DNA of 64,000 nucleotides from Siculibacillus sp. GTDB taxonomy: Bacteria; Pseudomonadota; Alphaproteobacteria; Rhizobiales; Ancalomicrobiaceae. The stretch covers positions 1 to 64,000 of the forward strand of contig JAOTSD010000008.1 of the NCBI GenBank assembly GCA_030247555.1, in the 5' to 3' direction. The position numbers were made by a program, and so were the translations under genes. Positions within the stretch are counted from its first letter, which is position 1. Every line of letters begins with the position of its first letter. Positions 17,521-25,927 of the stretch are shown here, in pieces. Below the pieces are notes generated by a model that made no database searches, had not been told where the DNA came from, and saw nothing but the letters and a program-made list of their open reading frames with translations.

Positions 17521-18675
17521 CGCGTGAGCCACGAGACCGATCCAGCCGGTCCAACCGACGTAGAGACCGACCGAGATGATCAGGACGCTCGAGAGATAGG
17601 GCGCCTTGCGCGCGATCTCGCCGAACCCGGCCCAACGTTTCGACGCCTGCCGGACGCTCAAGGCCGCGGCGGCGCCGACGGCGACGAGCGTGAGCGCGAG
17701 GCCGATCGAGAAACAGAGGACCAGCGCGAAGCCGAGCGTGAATTCCTTCAACTGGAGACAGATGAGCAGCACGGTGATCGAGGCCGGGCAAGGGATCAGA
17801 CCGCCGGTCAGACCGAACACTACGATCTGCCACGTCGTGACCCGTCGATCGGCGAAGCGGCGGCGGATTTCGTTGGCATGCGCCAGTTCATGCGCATCCT
17901 GATAGGCGCTGCCACTGACCTCGAGGCCGCGCAGTTCCTCATGCAGGTGATCGTGACCTTCCCCTTCGACGAAGGCGAGGTCGTAGTCGTGGGTGTGGTC
18001 GCCGTGCCCGAGACTGACACGCGCCATGAACTCGTGCGGTTCGGCAATTTCATCGAGGGATTCGAGATAGGCCCCCTTGTCGACGAAGGTGAACGCCTGC
18101 CGGGCGCCATCCGGTCGCTCGGTGACGATCACGATCTCATCGGCCGCCCAACCGTGCCCACTTTCGGCGCGGATACGCCAACGCGGCGGCACGCCGACCT
18201 CGAACACCTCGACGGCGATCACACCGTGACCCGTATCGATCCGGCGGATCTCGTCCCCATGCGCGGAACCATGCCCATCGCCATGCTCATGCCCGTGGTC
18301 GTGCTCGCCCGCTGCGGCCGCCGCGTTGCGTTGGTCGCTCCACGTCCGCCAGAGCATCCACAGCGCCATGACGATGATGACGGCGGCGGAGGCGAGCTGG
18401 AAATAGGGCTCATAGGTCTCGGCTTCGACGCCCTGCCACAGATACATGCCACCGGCGGCGATGACCCAGACGACGAGCGTGTGGGAGATCGTCGCCGCGA
18501 GGCCGAGCAAGACCGCCTGCGTCACGGTTCCCCGAATGGCGACGATGAAGGCCGCCATCATCGTCTTGGAATGGCCGGGCTCCAACCCGTGCAGCGCCCC
18601 GAGCAGGATGGCGCTCGGAACGAACAGCCAAGCATTCGCCGACCCCTGTTGAATCAGCTCGTTGAAGGACAGCAT
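17515..18675 (-). CDS. rcnA: Nickel/cobalt efflux protein, RcnA-like
   Basis: 386 residues. The N terminus has the RcnA/NicO signature ALLGALHGLEPGHSKTMMAA with conserved His and Pro-Gly-His. A cytoplasmic loop at about 122-143 is rich in His and Asp (EHDHGHEHGDGHGSAHGDE) and a second His cluster follows near 215-240, both likely metal-handling. About six membrane helices are visible, the C-terminal set containing GGLIPCPASITVLL. It is transcribed with the upstream metal repressor gene, 7 nt away. The role is export of excess Ni2+ and Co2+ from the cytoplasm. Confidence 0.9.
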   Translation of the reverse strand: MLSFNELIQQGSANAWLFVPSAILLGALHGLEPGHSKTMMAAFIVAIRGTVTQAVLLGLAATISHTLVVWVIAAGGMYLWQGVEAETYEPYFQLASAAVIIVMALWMLWRTWSDQRNAAAAAGEHDHGHEHGDGHGSAHGDEIRRIDTGHGVIAVEVFEVGVPPRWRIRAESGHGWAADEIVIVTERPDGARQAFTFVDKGAYLESLDEIAEPHEFMARVSLGHGDHTHDYDLAFVEGEGHDHLHEELRGLEVSGSAYQDAHELAHANEIRRRFADRRVTTWQIVVFGLTGGLIPCPASITVLLICLQLKEFTLGFALVLCFSIGLALTLVAVGAAAALSVRQASKRWAGFGEIARKAPYLSSVLIISVGLYVGWTGWIGLVAHAG

Positions 18676-18682
18676 CCGATCC

Positions 18683-18964
18683 TCACAGGTATTTGGTGAT
18701 TTCTTTGAATTCGTCGATCGGCCGGCGTTGTTCGCTCGGCAGCGGCCCGACCACCTCCTCGAGGCAGTTGTCGAGATGATCCTGGATCAGGACTTTCTTG
18801 GCTTGGGCAATCGCCTTCTCGACCGCGTGGAGCTGTTGGGCGACGTCGAGACACGGCCGCCCGGCCTCGATCATCTCGACGATGCTCCTCAGATGTCCGT
18901 CGGCCCGCTTCAGGCGCTTGACGACATCGGGATGGGTCCGGTGAAGGTGGGGTCGCTCGCTCAT
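18683..18964 (-). CDS. CsoR/RcnR/FrmR-family metal-sensing repressor
   Basis: 93 residues from ATG 18964, the all-helical DUF156 fold (RLKRADGHLRSIVEMIEAG). The metal-site positions hold Cys38, His63 and Cys67, the C-H-C set of CsoR and the nickel sensor InrS, not the C-H-H set of E. coli RcnR. His6, His8 or His11 may add an N-terminal ligand. The downstream gene is an RcnA-type exporter, so nickel or cobalt is the likely inducer. A CsoR-like operator lies 9 nt upstream of the ATG. Confidence 0.9.
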   Translation of the reverse strand: MSERPHLHRTHPDVVKRLKRADGHLRSIVEMIEAGRPCLDVAQQLHAVEKAIAQAKKVLIQDHLDNCLEEVVGPLPSEQRRPIDEFKEITKYL

Positions 18965-18973
18965 GACTAATCC

Positions 18974-18992
18974 TATCCCCCTGGAGGGGATA
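18974..18992. promoter_or_regulatory. CsoR-type G/C-tract operator
   Basis: TATCCCC (18974-18980), a 5-nt spacer and GGGGATA (18986-18992) form a perfect inverted repeat immediately upstream of the repressor start. The layout resembles the type 1 operator of CsoR proteins (TACCC-N5-GGGTA-like). It should repress the regulator-exporter operon. Confidence 0.75.
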
Positions 18993-19088
18993 TGGTCAAT
19001 TGCCTTGCCGCATGCGGATCGTCGACCTCCGTCGGGCTCTGCCGATGTCGCCTTCGCGGCCATCGGTAGAGCTTCGACCCTTTCGTGC

Positions 19089-20447
19089 TCAGAAGAGCAA
19101 CTCGACAACGAGGCCAACGGCAGCGCAGGACGCGATGACGACCACCACGTTCTGCCGGAACCGGAACAACGCTACCGCCGCGCCGATAGCGATCGCCGCC
19201 GAGATCCAGTCGAAGCGACCGTCCCACCCTTGCGGCCACAGCACGTGCCAGCCGAAGAACAGGGCGAGGTTGAGGATCACCCCGACGACCGCCGCAGTGA
19301 TCGCGGTCAACGGCGCGGTGAACGCGATCTTGCCGTGGGTGGTCTCTACCAGCGGCCCACCGGCGAAGATGAAGACGAAGGACGGCAGGAAGGTGAACCA
19401 CGTCACCAGCACCGCCCCGGCCAGCGCCGCAGCGAGCTTCGCCTCCTGCCCGAACGGTGCCTCGGTCCAGCCGCCGACGAAGCCGACGAAGGTCACCACC
19501 ATGATCAGCGGCCCCGGCGTCGTCTCGCCGAGGGCGAGGCCGTCGATCATCTGGCTCGGGGTGAGCCACCCGTAGTGGCCGACCGCGCCCTGGTTGACAT
19601 AAGGAAGCACCGCGTAGGCGCCGCCGAAGGTGAGCAGCGCCGCCTTGGTGAAGAACCAGCCCATCTGAGTCAGCGTGTGGTCCCAGCCGAAGGCGGCGGT
19701 CAGGCTCACCATCGGCGCCAGCCACAGCATGAAGCCGCCGGCCACCACCACCACGAGCCGCCCCCACGAGAAGCGGGCATGCGGCGGTGTCGGCGTCGCG
19801 TCGTCGATCAGCGCCGCGCCCCAGCTCTTGCCCGCCGCGCCGTGGCCGCCGCCGGCGTGGAAGGCCTGCGGCAGTACCCGCGAGCCGACCCAGCCGACGA
19901 CCGCCGCCAGCCCAACGATCACCGGAAACGGCACGTCGAGGAGGAAGATCGCGACGAAGGAGGCCGCCGCGATCCCCCACAGCACACGGTTCTTCAGGGC
20001 CCGCGTGCCGATGCGGTGGGTGGCTTGGAGGACGATGGCGGTGACTGCCGGCTTGATGCCGAAGAAGAGGCCCTCGGCCAACGGCACGTCGCCGAAGGCA
20101 CAGTAGATCCAAGAAAGCGCGATCAGCACGAACAGCGACGGCAGGACGAAGAGCCCGCCGGCGATGATGCCGCCCCAGGTGCGATGCATCAGCCAGCCGA
20201 TGTAGGTGGCGAGCTGCTGCGCCTCCGGTCCGGGCAGGACCATGCAGTAGTTGAGGGCGTGGAGATAGCGGCGCTCGGAGATCCAGCGCCGTTCCTCGAC
20301 CAGTTCGCGGTGCATCAGGGCGATCTGGCCGGCGGGGCCGCCGAAACTCAGGCAGCCGATCTTCAGCCAGAGGGTGGCGGCCTCGGCGAGGCTCGGGGCC
20401 GCCGGGCGCTCGTTGCGATCGGCGGGGGAGGAGACGGCTTCGGTCAT
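19089..20447 (-). CDS. chrA: Chromate efflux transporter ChrA
   Basis: 452 residues from ATG 20447. It shows the two homologous halves of long-chain CHR transporters. The first begins LWLKIGCLSFGGPAGQIALM and contains the LPGPEAQQLATYIGW motif. The second has KAALLTFGGAYAVLPYV and TPGPLIMVVTFVGFVGG. About ten to twelve membrane helices are evident. The protein extrudes chromate from the cytoplasm. It follows the chrB-like gene by 10 nt and is surely cotranscribed. An in-frame extension upstream of ATG 20447 lies inside chrB and is not protein-like. Confidence 0.93.
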   Translation of the reverse strand: MTEAVSSPADRNERPAAPSLAEAATLWLKIGCLSFGGPAGQIALMHRELVEERRWISERRYLHALNYCMVLPGPEAQQLATYIGWLMHRTWGGIIAGGLFVLPSLFVLIALSWIYCAFGDVPLAEGLFFGIKPAVTAIVLQATHRIGTRALKNRVLWGIAAASFVAIFLLDVPFPVIVGLAAVVGWVGSRVLPQAFHAGGGHGAAGKSWGAALIDDATPTPPHARFSWGRLVVVVAGGFMLWLAPMVSLTAAFGWDHTLTQMGWFFTKAALLTFGGAYAVLPYVNQGAVGHYGWLTPSQMIDGLALGETTPGPLIMVVTFVGFVGGWTEAPFGQEAKLAAALAGAVLVTWFTFLPSFVFIFAGGPLVETTHGKIAFTAPLTAITAAVVGVILNLALFFGWHVLWPQGWDGRFDWISAAIAIGAAVALFRFRQNVVVVIASCAAVGLVVELLF

Positions 20448-20457
20448 GGCACCCTCT

Positions 20458-21210
20458 TCACCTGCGTGCCCGATCGGCCGGCCAATCGTGAGTCTCCTCG
20501 ACCGCATCGCGACACCAGCGATAGAGCGCGTCGTAGAGTGCCATGCTGGCGTCGAGTTGTTCGAGGTCGTGGCGGTCGGTGTCGGCGCCGCGGACGATCG
20601 TCGCCAGACGGGCGAGCGCCTCCGAGGCGAGGCCGAATTCCTCCAGCATCGTGTCGAAGGTGCAGCGCTCGTCGCGATGGCTCCAGAAGGCGCCGTCGAT
20701 GTCGAAGGGCGCGGCGCCGAACACCTCGGCGACGGCCGGCACCTCCGCCGCATCGACGTAGAGGAAGACCGCACGGGGATCGACGAAGCGGCGGATCAGC
20801 CAGGGACAGGCGATGCGGTCGATCTTGGGGCGGGCGCGGGTGACCCACACAGTGCGGCCGTCGGCGTCGCGCGGCGGCAGCGCCGACCGGTCGACGAGGA
20901 GCGCCCCGGCGTCACGCCACGCCTCGAAGCCGCCTTCCAGCGTCTCGGCTCGGATGCCATCGGCGCGCAGCCGGGCGGCCGTGCCCTGTGCGAGTTTGCC
21001 GCCCTTCTGACAACTCACCACCACCTGTCGGCCGGCGCAGAGCTGCGCCCAGGTCGCGACCGCCTGCGGGTCCCGGTGGTCGGCGGCTGGCAGCGATCGC
21101 GGGTCGCTGGCGACGTCGTCGTCCAGGCGCACGTCGACGATCGACGGCGCGGCGGGGGTGCCGACGAGCCGGGCGAGTCGGGCGACGGAAATCTCGGTGT
21201 TGGAAGGCAT
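20458..21210 (-). CDS. chrB: Rhodanese-ChrB fusion, chromate resistance protein
   Basis: 250 residues from ATG 21210 (GAGGGA about 9 nt upstream; a TTG at 21231 is less likely). The N-terminal 100 residues are a rhodanese domain with SIVDVRLDDD and the active-site loop VVVSCQKGGK carrying the catalytic Cys. The C-terminal part is the ChrB domain (KIDRIACPWLIRRFVDPRA, then TFDTMLEEFGL). ChrB proteins regulate chrA or support chromate resistance. The fused sulfurtransferase resembles the ArsR-rhodanese fusion at 627, so two resistance units here use the same sulfur-handling add-on. Confidence 0.9.
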   Translation of the reverse strand: MPSNTEISVARLARLVGTPAAPSIVDVRLDDDVASDPRSLPAADHRDPQAVATWAQLCAGRQVVVSCQKGGKLAQGTAARLRADGIRAETLEGGFEAWRDAGALLVDRSALPPRDADGRTVWVTRARPKIDRIACPWLIRRFVDPRAVFLYVDAAEVPAVAEVFGAAPFDIDGAFWSHRDERCTFDTMLEEFGLASEALARLATIVRGADTDRHDLEQLDASMALYDALYRWCRDAVEETHDWPADRARR

Positions 21211-21340
21211 GCGCGTCCATCCCTCTTGCAAGGCCGGTGGACGCGAACTTTGGGCCGAGGCCTCACGGGGTAGTCGCGCGAGACCCCTGCATCGACCGGA
21301 TAGCCGGTTTCCCCGCCGATCGCAATCGGCGGCTCATGTG

Positions 21341-22735
21341 TCACGTCGTAGTCGTTCGGGTGAGGGGCAGCGTCACCGTCGCGCGCAGGCCCGGTGCGCC
21401 GGGGCGCGGGCCGAGCATCACGTCGCCGCCATGTGCACGCAAAATCGCGCGTGCGATCGGAAGCCCGAGACCGATACCGCCAGTTTCTCGGGACCGCGAG
21501 GTCTCGAGCCTGGTGAACGGGTCGAAGACCCGCTCGAGATCACCCGAGGGGATGCCCGGACCATCGTCGTCGACCCGAATGGTCAACGTCTCGGATCCCC
21601 GCTCGACGCTCACGCGCGCACCGCCGCCGTAGCGTTGGGCGTTCTCTAGGATGTTGCGCAGGGCCCTGCGCAAGGGCGTGCGCCGAACCGAGACGAGGAA
21701 TGGACCCGCAGGCCTCCAGACGATCGGCGGTCCGGCCACCGAGAGTTCTTCGGCCAGATCGGCGAGAACGTCGGCGAGGTCGACCACTTCGGCGGGCTGG
21801 TCGGCCGAAACCCCGCGGGCGAAGGCCAACGTCGCCTCGACCATGTCGCGCATCTCGTCGAGCGAGGCGATCATCCGTTCGCGCGTCTCGTCGTCGTCGA
21901 CCATCTCGGCTCGCACCCTGAGCGCGGTGATCGGCGAGCGCAGATCATGGCCGAGGGCGGCGAGCATCCGGGTTCGGTCCGAGATCATCGCAACGAGGCG
22001 CGTGTGCATGCGCTCGAGCGCTTCGGAGAGGGCGCGAACCTCCCGCGGCCCACTGCTCGGCAGGTTCGGATGTGGTCCGTCCAGGCCGAAGTCGTCGGCG
22101 GCCACAGCCAACCGGCGAAGCGGTCCGGTGATCCGATGCAACCCCGCCCAGATCGCGGTCAGGATGAGCACGAGCGAGAGTGCCGCCGCACCCAACATGG
22201 CGGGAGGCGCCTGAATCCCGGGACGGTCATAAGTGAAGACGGCATCGAGCCAACGTCCGGACTTCAGAGGGGTCGAGAGCCGCAGCTCGACGGGCGCGAC
22301 GCCGGCGGCGCGCATCCGCGCATTGAGCCAGGACAGCGGAGCCGGAGGATCGACCCTTCGTCCGTCGTGGGGAGAGATCGGCACTTCTTCCGCCCGCAAC
22401 TCGCGACCGCCATCGACGGATCGCGGCAGACTTTCCGCGAAGGCCGAGGAGGACGAACCATCCGCCGCGACCGACGGTCTCTCGGCGATGGCGAAGCGGG
22501 CCGCGCCCGAATTCGTGGCGGCGAGAATGACATCGTGGTCCACGTCTGAGGCACCCTCGACGACGCGCGCCACGGCCACCGTCCGCTCGATCGCTTCACC
22601 ATATCGGGCGGCGCGGATGGCCGCGCCGCGTTCGTCGGCGAAGAACCAGAAGCTGATTGCCGTCGCGGCGAGAAAGGCGCCGACGATCAGCGACAGCAAC
22701 TGCCCGACGAGACTGTCCGGCAAGACGCGCGTCAT
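21341..22735 (-). CDS. Membrane sensor histidine kinase
   Basis: 464 residues. It has a first membrane helix (residues about 12-32), a periplasmic sensor of about 145 residues without a recognised domain, and a second helix near 180-198 (MLGAAALSLVLILTAIW). HAMP follows, then the phosphoacceptor box ALGHDLRSPITALRVR and the ATPase motifs (NILENAQRYG, DDDGPGIP, GGIGLGLPIAR). Its ATG overlaps the stop of the response-regulator gene by 4 nt, so the pair is coupled. The signal is unknown; a metal or redox stress is plausible from the neighbourhood. Confidence 0.9.
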   Translation of the reverse strand: MTRVLPDSLVGQLLSLIVGAFLAATAISFWFFADERGAAIRAARYGEAIERTVAVARVVEGASDVDHDVILAATNSGAARFAIAERPSVAADGSSSSAFAESLPRSVDGGRELRAEEVPISPHDGRRVDPPAPLSWLNARMRAAGVAPVELRLSTPLKSGRWLDAVFTYDRPGIQAPPAMLGAAALSLVLILTAIWAGLHRITGPLRRLAVAADDFGLDGPHPNLPSSGPREVRALSEALERMHTRLVAMISDRTRMLAALGHDLRSPITALRVRAEMVDDDETRERMIASLDEMRDMVEATLAFARGVSADQPAEVVDLADVLADLAEELSVAGPPIVWRPAGPFLVSVRRTPLRRALRNILENAQRYGGGARVSVERGSETLTIRVDDDGPGIPSGDLERVFDPFTRLETSRSRETGGIGLGLPIARAILRAHGGDVMLGPRPGAPGLRATVTLPLTRTTTT

Positions 22736-23466
22736 GTCACCTCTCGTACGTCGGCAGCGAGACTGTAGCCGCCCGACCGAATGGTCGCGATGATCTGGGG
22801 ATGGGCCGGATCGACTTCCAGCTTGCGACGAAGGCGACTGACCTGGTTGTCGATGGTCCGGTCGAAGACGTCCGCCGCCCGTCCGCTGGTGATGTCGAGC
22901 AACTGGTCGCGAGAGAGCACGAAGCGAGGACGCTCGAGAAACGCCGTCAGGAGTTTGAACTCGGCCGTGGTCAGAGCCACCTCGCTCTCGTCGGCCTCGC
23001 GGATCAGCGTCCGCGTATCGGTGTCGAGCAGCCAGCCGGCGAATGAGAGCTTCCTCCCACCCAGTTGCCCCGCCAAGAGATGGGGACGCTCGGCGCGGCG
23101 CAGGATTGCCTTCACCCGCGCCAGGAGCTCGCGCGGGCTGAATGGCTTGACGAGATAATCGTCGGCGCCGACCTCGAGGCCGACGATCCGGTCCGTCTCC
23201 TCGCCGAGCGCGCTCAGCATCAGGATCGGCGGACCTCCCGAGGCCGACAAGCGCCGGGCGGCGGAGAGACCGTCCTCGCCCGGCATCATCACGTCGAGGA
23301 CGACGAGATCGAACTGCCCCACCTTCAATCGAGAGTCCATCTCCGCCGCATCCTTGGCCGAGGTGGCGCGCAGACCGTTCTTCTCGAGGTAACGCGTCAC
23401 CGCATCGCGAATTTCACGATGGTCGTCGACGACGAGAATGTGGGGGACACGAGGTTGCTCCGACAT
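22732..23466 (-). CDS. OmpR-family response regulator
   Basis: 244 residues from ATG 23466. The receiver domain has VVDDHREIRD, phosphoacceptor LVVLDVMMPGEDGL and the KPFSPRELLARV switch region. The C-terminal winged helix contains LSRDQLLDITSGRAADVFDRTIDNQ in two overlapping motif blocks. It is divergent from the EF-hand gene (172-nt gap), so it probably controls both directions. The frame extends far upstream of the ATG but lies antisense to the EF-hand gene there. Confidence 0.9.
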   Translation of the reverse strand: MSEQPRVPHILVVDDHREIRDAVTRYLEKNGLRATSAKDAAEMDSRLKVGQFDLVVLDVMMPGEDGLSAARRLSASGGPPILMLSALGEETDRIVGLEVGADDYLVKPFSPRELLARVKAILRRAERPHLLAGQLGGRKLSFAGWLLDTDTRTLIREADESEVALTTAEFKLLTAFLERPRFVLSRDQLLDITSGRAADVFDRTIDNQVSRLRRKLEVDPAHPQIIATIRSGGYSLAADVREVT

Positions 23467-23638
23467 GGGCCCACGATAACGCGGGTCGCGGGCGACGGGG
23501 AGAGGTCGGCGGTCGCGGCCCGTCGCAATCGGGTGCTCTGCGACAGACCGATACAAATCCCCGGCCTCCCGGCAACCTTCTGCGACATGGCCCGCCGATG
23601 ATCGCCTCATCGAAACACCGACCCGAAGAGGTGACGAG

Positions 23639-24139
23639 ATGAAACGCAAGACATTCCTGATCGCGAGCGCCGTCGCCGCGACCCTGACCATCGGCGCCTT
23701 CGCCCTCCCGGCCATCGCCGGCGGCGGACCGGGCTCCTGGGGACTCGGCGGCTGGATGGACGGCCGTTGCGGTCCCGGCATGATGATGCCGCGTGGCGGC
23801 CCGGGGCCAATCGGCATGCGGTCGATGATGGACAACCCCGTCTTCCGGTCCTTCGATGCCGACGGCAACGGAACAGTGACCGCCGCCGAGGCCAAAGCGG
23901 GCGTCACCGCTCTCCAGAAGAAGTTCGACGCCGACGGCGACGGCCAATTGTCCAAGCCGGAATTCGCGGCGCTCTTCGCCGAGGTCACCCGCAGCTTCGC
24001 CGATCGCCCCTTCGCGATGCTCGATGCCGACGGCGACGGCAAGATCAACGCCGAGGAGATAGCCTTCCCGGCGCAGATGATGGCGCGCATGCAGATGCGC
24101 TTCAGCCCCGCACCGGCGCCGAGCGACACCGGCAAGTGA
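23639..24139 (+). CDS. Secreted EF-hand calcium-binding protein
   Basis: 166 residues with a signal peptide (1-27, ending LPAIAG). The mature protein begins with a Gly/Met-rich stretch (GPGMMMPRGGPGPIGM). Three EF-hand loops follow: DADGNGTVTAAE, DADGDGQLSKPE and DADGDGKINAEE, each with the canonical acidic positions. It lies first in a rightward group with a cytochrome b561 gene, opposite a two-component pair. The Met-rich part might bind copper and the EF-hands calcium; the physiological role is unknown. Confidence 0.85.
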   Translation: MKRKTFLIASAVAATLTIGAFALPAIAGGGPGSWGLGGWMDGRCGPGMMMPRGGPGPIGMRSMMDNPVFRSFDADGNGTVTAAEAKAGVTALQKKFDADGDGQLSKPEFAALFAEVTRSFADRPFAMLDADGDGKINAEEIAFPAQMMARMQMRFSPAPAPSDTGK

Positions 24140-24200
24140 TCCCGTCGAAGGCCGGCGCCCAGTGGCGCCGGCCGTTCCCAGACCGAGCGAGGACGATCTC

Positions 24201-24692
24201 ATGAGCGAAACGAAGGGCTATTCCGCCACACAGATCCTGCTGCATTGGGCCGTGGTCGTGCTGGTCGCCGCCCAATATATCTTCAAGTCCGCCATCTCAT
24301 CCGCCTGGGACGCGATCCGCGAGGGACGCGCCTACGACTTCGACCCGCTGATCCTCGCCCATGTGGTCGGCGGCGGATTGATCCTGACTTTTGTCGTCTG
24401 GCGTCTCGTCCTGAGGCTGCGGCGCGGTGTTCCGGCGACGCCGGCGAACGAACCCGCGGTGCTCGCCACTCTGGCGCACGTCGCGCATTGGGCGTTCTAC
24501 GCCGTGTTGGCGGCGCTCTCGGTGACCGGCGTGCTCGCCTGGTTCGGCGGTGTGGCGGCTGCCGCGCAGGCCCACAACCTGCTCAAGGTCGTTCTTCTCG
24601 CGTTGATCGCGGCTCACGTTCTCGCGGTGCCGTTCCATGCCGTGGTCCTGAAGAACGACGTGATGCGTCGGATGATCCGTCCCGAAGCGTGA
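24201..24692 (+). CDS. Cytochrome b561 family protein
   Basis: 163 residues from ATG 24201. Four membrane helices are visible: LLHWAVVVLVAAQYIF, LAHVVGGGLILTFVVW, a third around HVAHWAFYAVLAALSV, and LLKVVLLALIAAHVLAVPFH. Histidines in these helices (LHW, AHV, AHW, AHVLAVPFH) suit two b-type hemes. Bacterial b561 proteins move electrons between quinol and a soluble or superoxide-type acceptor. The gene follows the EF-hand gene by 61 nt and is probably in the same operon. Confidence 0.9.
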   Translation: MSETKGYSATQILLHWAVVVLVAAQYIFKSAISSAWDAIREGRAYDFDPLILAHVVGGGLILTFVVWRLVLRLRRGVPATPANEPAVLATLAHVAHWAFYAVLAALSVTGVLAWFGGVAAAAQAHNLLKVVLLALIAAHVLAVPFHAVVLKNDVMRRMIRPEA

Positions 24693-24760
24693 GGGACGCG
24701 GGCGGCCGAGCGAAGGCTTCGACCGCCCCATCCCGATCGCCCTCCGTCCCGAGGTGCGCC

Positions 24761-25927
24761 ATGAATCGAAGCGTCCGAACGATCCTGGTCCTCGCTCTCG
24801 TCGTTGCCGTGGGTGTCGGCCTGCGCGTCTTCCTCGCCTCCCGTCCGGTCGAGGTCGAGGTGGCGCGGTCCGAGAGCGACGTCGCCGTCCGCGTCTTCGG
24901 CCTCGGCACCCAGGAGGCGCGGATCTCGACCCGCCTCGGCTTCGAGACCCAGGCGGCGCTGGTCGAGGTCGGGGCCGATCACGGCGACCGGGTGAAGGCC
25001 GGCGACCTCCTCGCCCGGCTCGACGAGGGCGAGGCCCGCGCCCGGCTCGACAAGTCGCAGGCCGGCGTCGCGGCGGCCGAAGCGGCGCTCGCCAAGTCGG
25101 AATCGCTCGCCGCCCGCGCCCGGGTCGTCGCCCAGCAGAAGCGGCGGGTCGACGAGCGCCGCCGCTCGCTGGTCGAGCGCCAGACCGTCTCGATCGAAGC
25201 CGCCGAACAGGCCGAGCTCGACGCCCGCGTCGCCGAGGCCGATGCCGCGGTCGCCGAGCGCGACGTCGAGGCCGCTCGGGTGGCGCTCACCGCGGCGCGC
25301 GCCCAGGCCGCGCTCGACGGCGTCCTCTACGAACGTCACCGGCTGCGCGCCCCCTTCGACGGCGTGGTGATCGCCCGCCATCGCGAGCTCGGCGCGGTGA
25401 TGAACCCCGGCGAGGCGCTCATCACCCTGGTCGATCCGACCTCGGTGTGGATCCAGGCCTTCGTCGACGAGGCCCGCGCCGGCGCTCTCGCCGTCGATCA
25501 GCCCGCCGAGGTGCGCCTGCGCTCGCGGCCGGATCGCGCCTTCGCCGGCCGGGTCGCCCGCATCGGGCTGGAGAACGACCGGGTCGGCGAGGAGCGACGC
25601 ATCTTCGTCGCCTGCGGCGACTGCCCGGCGGCGTTCCATCTCGGCGAACAGGCGGAGGTGGTGGTGACCACCGGCCGTCTGGCGAAGGCCCTGCTGGTGC
25701 CGGAGACGGTGTTGCGCATGATCGGGCCGGCCGAGGCGATCGGCTGGATCGTCGCCGACGGCCGACTGAGGGAGACCCGCCTGCGGCTCGGCGCGCGCCT
25801 GCTCGACGGCCGCATCGAGGTGGTCGGCGGGCTTCCCGAGGGCGCCCACGTCGTCGTCTCGAAGGACACCGGCGGCTTTCGCGACGGTCGCGCCGCCCGC
25901 GTCGCCGACCTGGAGGCGAAGCCGTGA
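24761..25927 (+). CDS. HlyD-like periplasmic adaptor of an ABC exporter
   Basis: 388 residues from ATG 24761 (GAGG 7 nt upstream). A single N-terminal membrane anchor (ILVLALVVAVGVGLRVFLA) is followed by a biotinyl-lipoyl half (GADHGDRVKAGDLLARLDEG). A long alpha-helical hairpin rich in Ala, Glu and Arg comes next, then the second lipoyl half (YERHRLRAPFDGVVIARH) and a beta-barrel. This is a membrane-fusion protein. Its stop overlaps the GTG of the permease gene by 4 nt. The three-gene set resembles DevBCA/MacAB-type exporters; the substrate is unknown. Confidence 0.88.
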   Translation: MNRSVRTILVLALVVAVGVGLRVFLASRPVEVEVARSESDVAVRVFGLGTQEARISTRLGFETQAALVEVGADHGDRVKAGDLLARLDEGEARARLDKSQAGVAAAEAALAKSESLAARARVVAQQKRRVDERRRSLVERQTVSIEAAEQAELDARVAEADAAVAERDVEAARVALTAARAQAALDGVLYERHRLRAPFDGVVIARHRELGAVMNPGEALITLVDPTSVWIQAFVDEARAGALAVDQPAEVRLRSRPDRAFAGRVARIGLENDRVGEERRIFVACGDCPAAFHLGEQAEVVVTTGRLAKALLVPETVLRMIGPAEAIGWIVADGRLRETRLRLGARLLDGRIEVVGGLPEGAHVVVSKDTGGFRDGRAARVADLEAKP

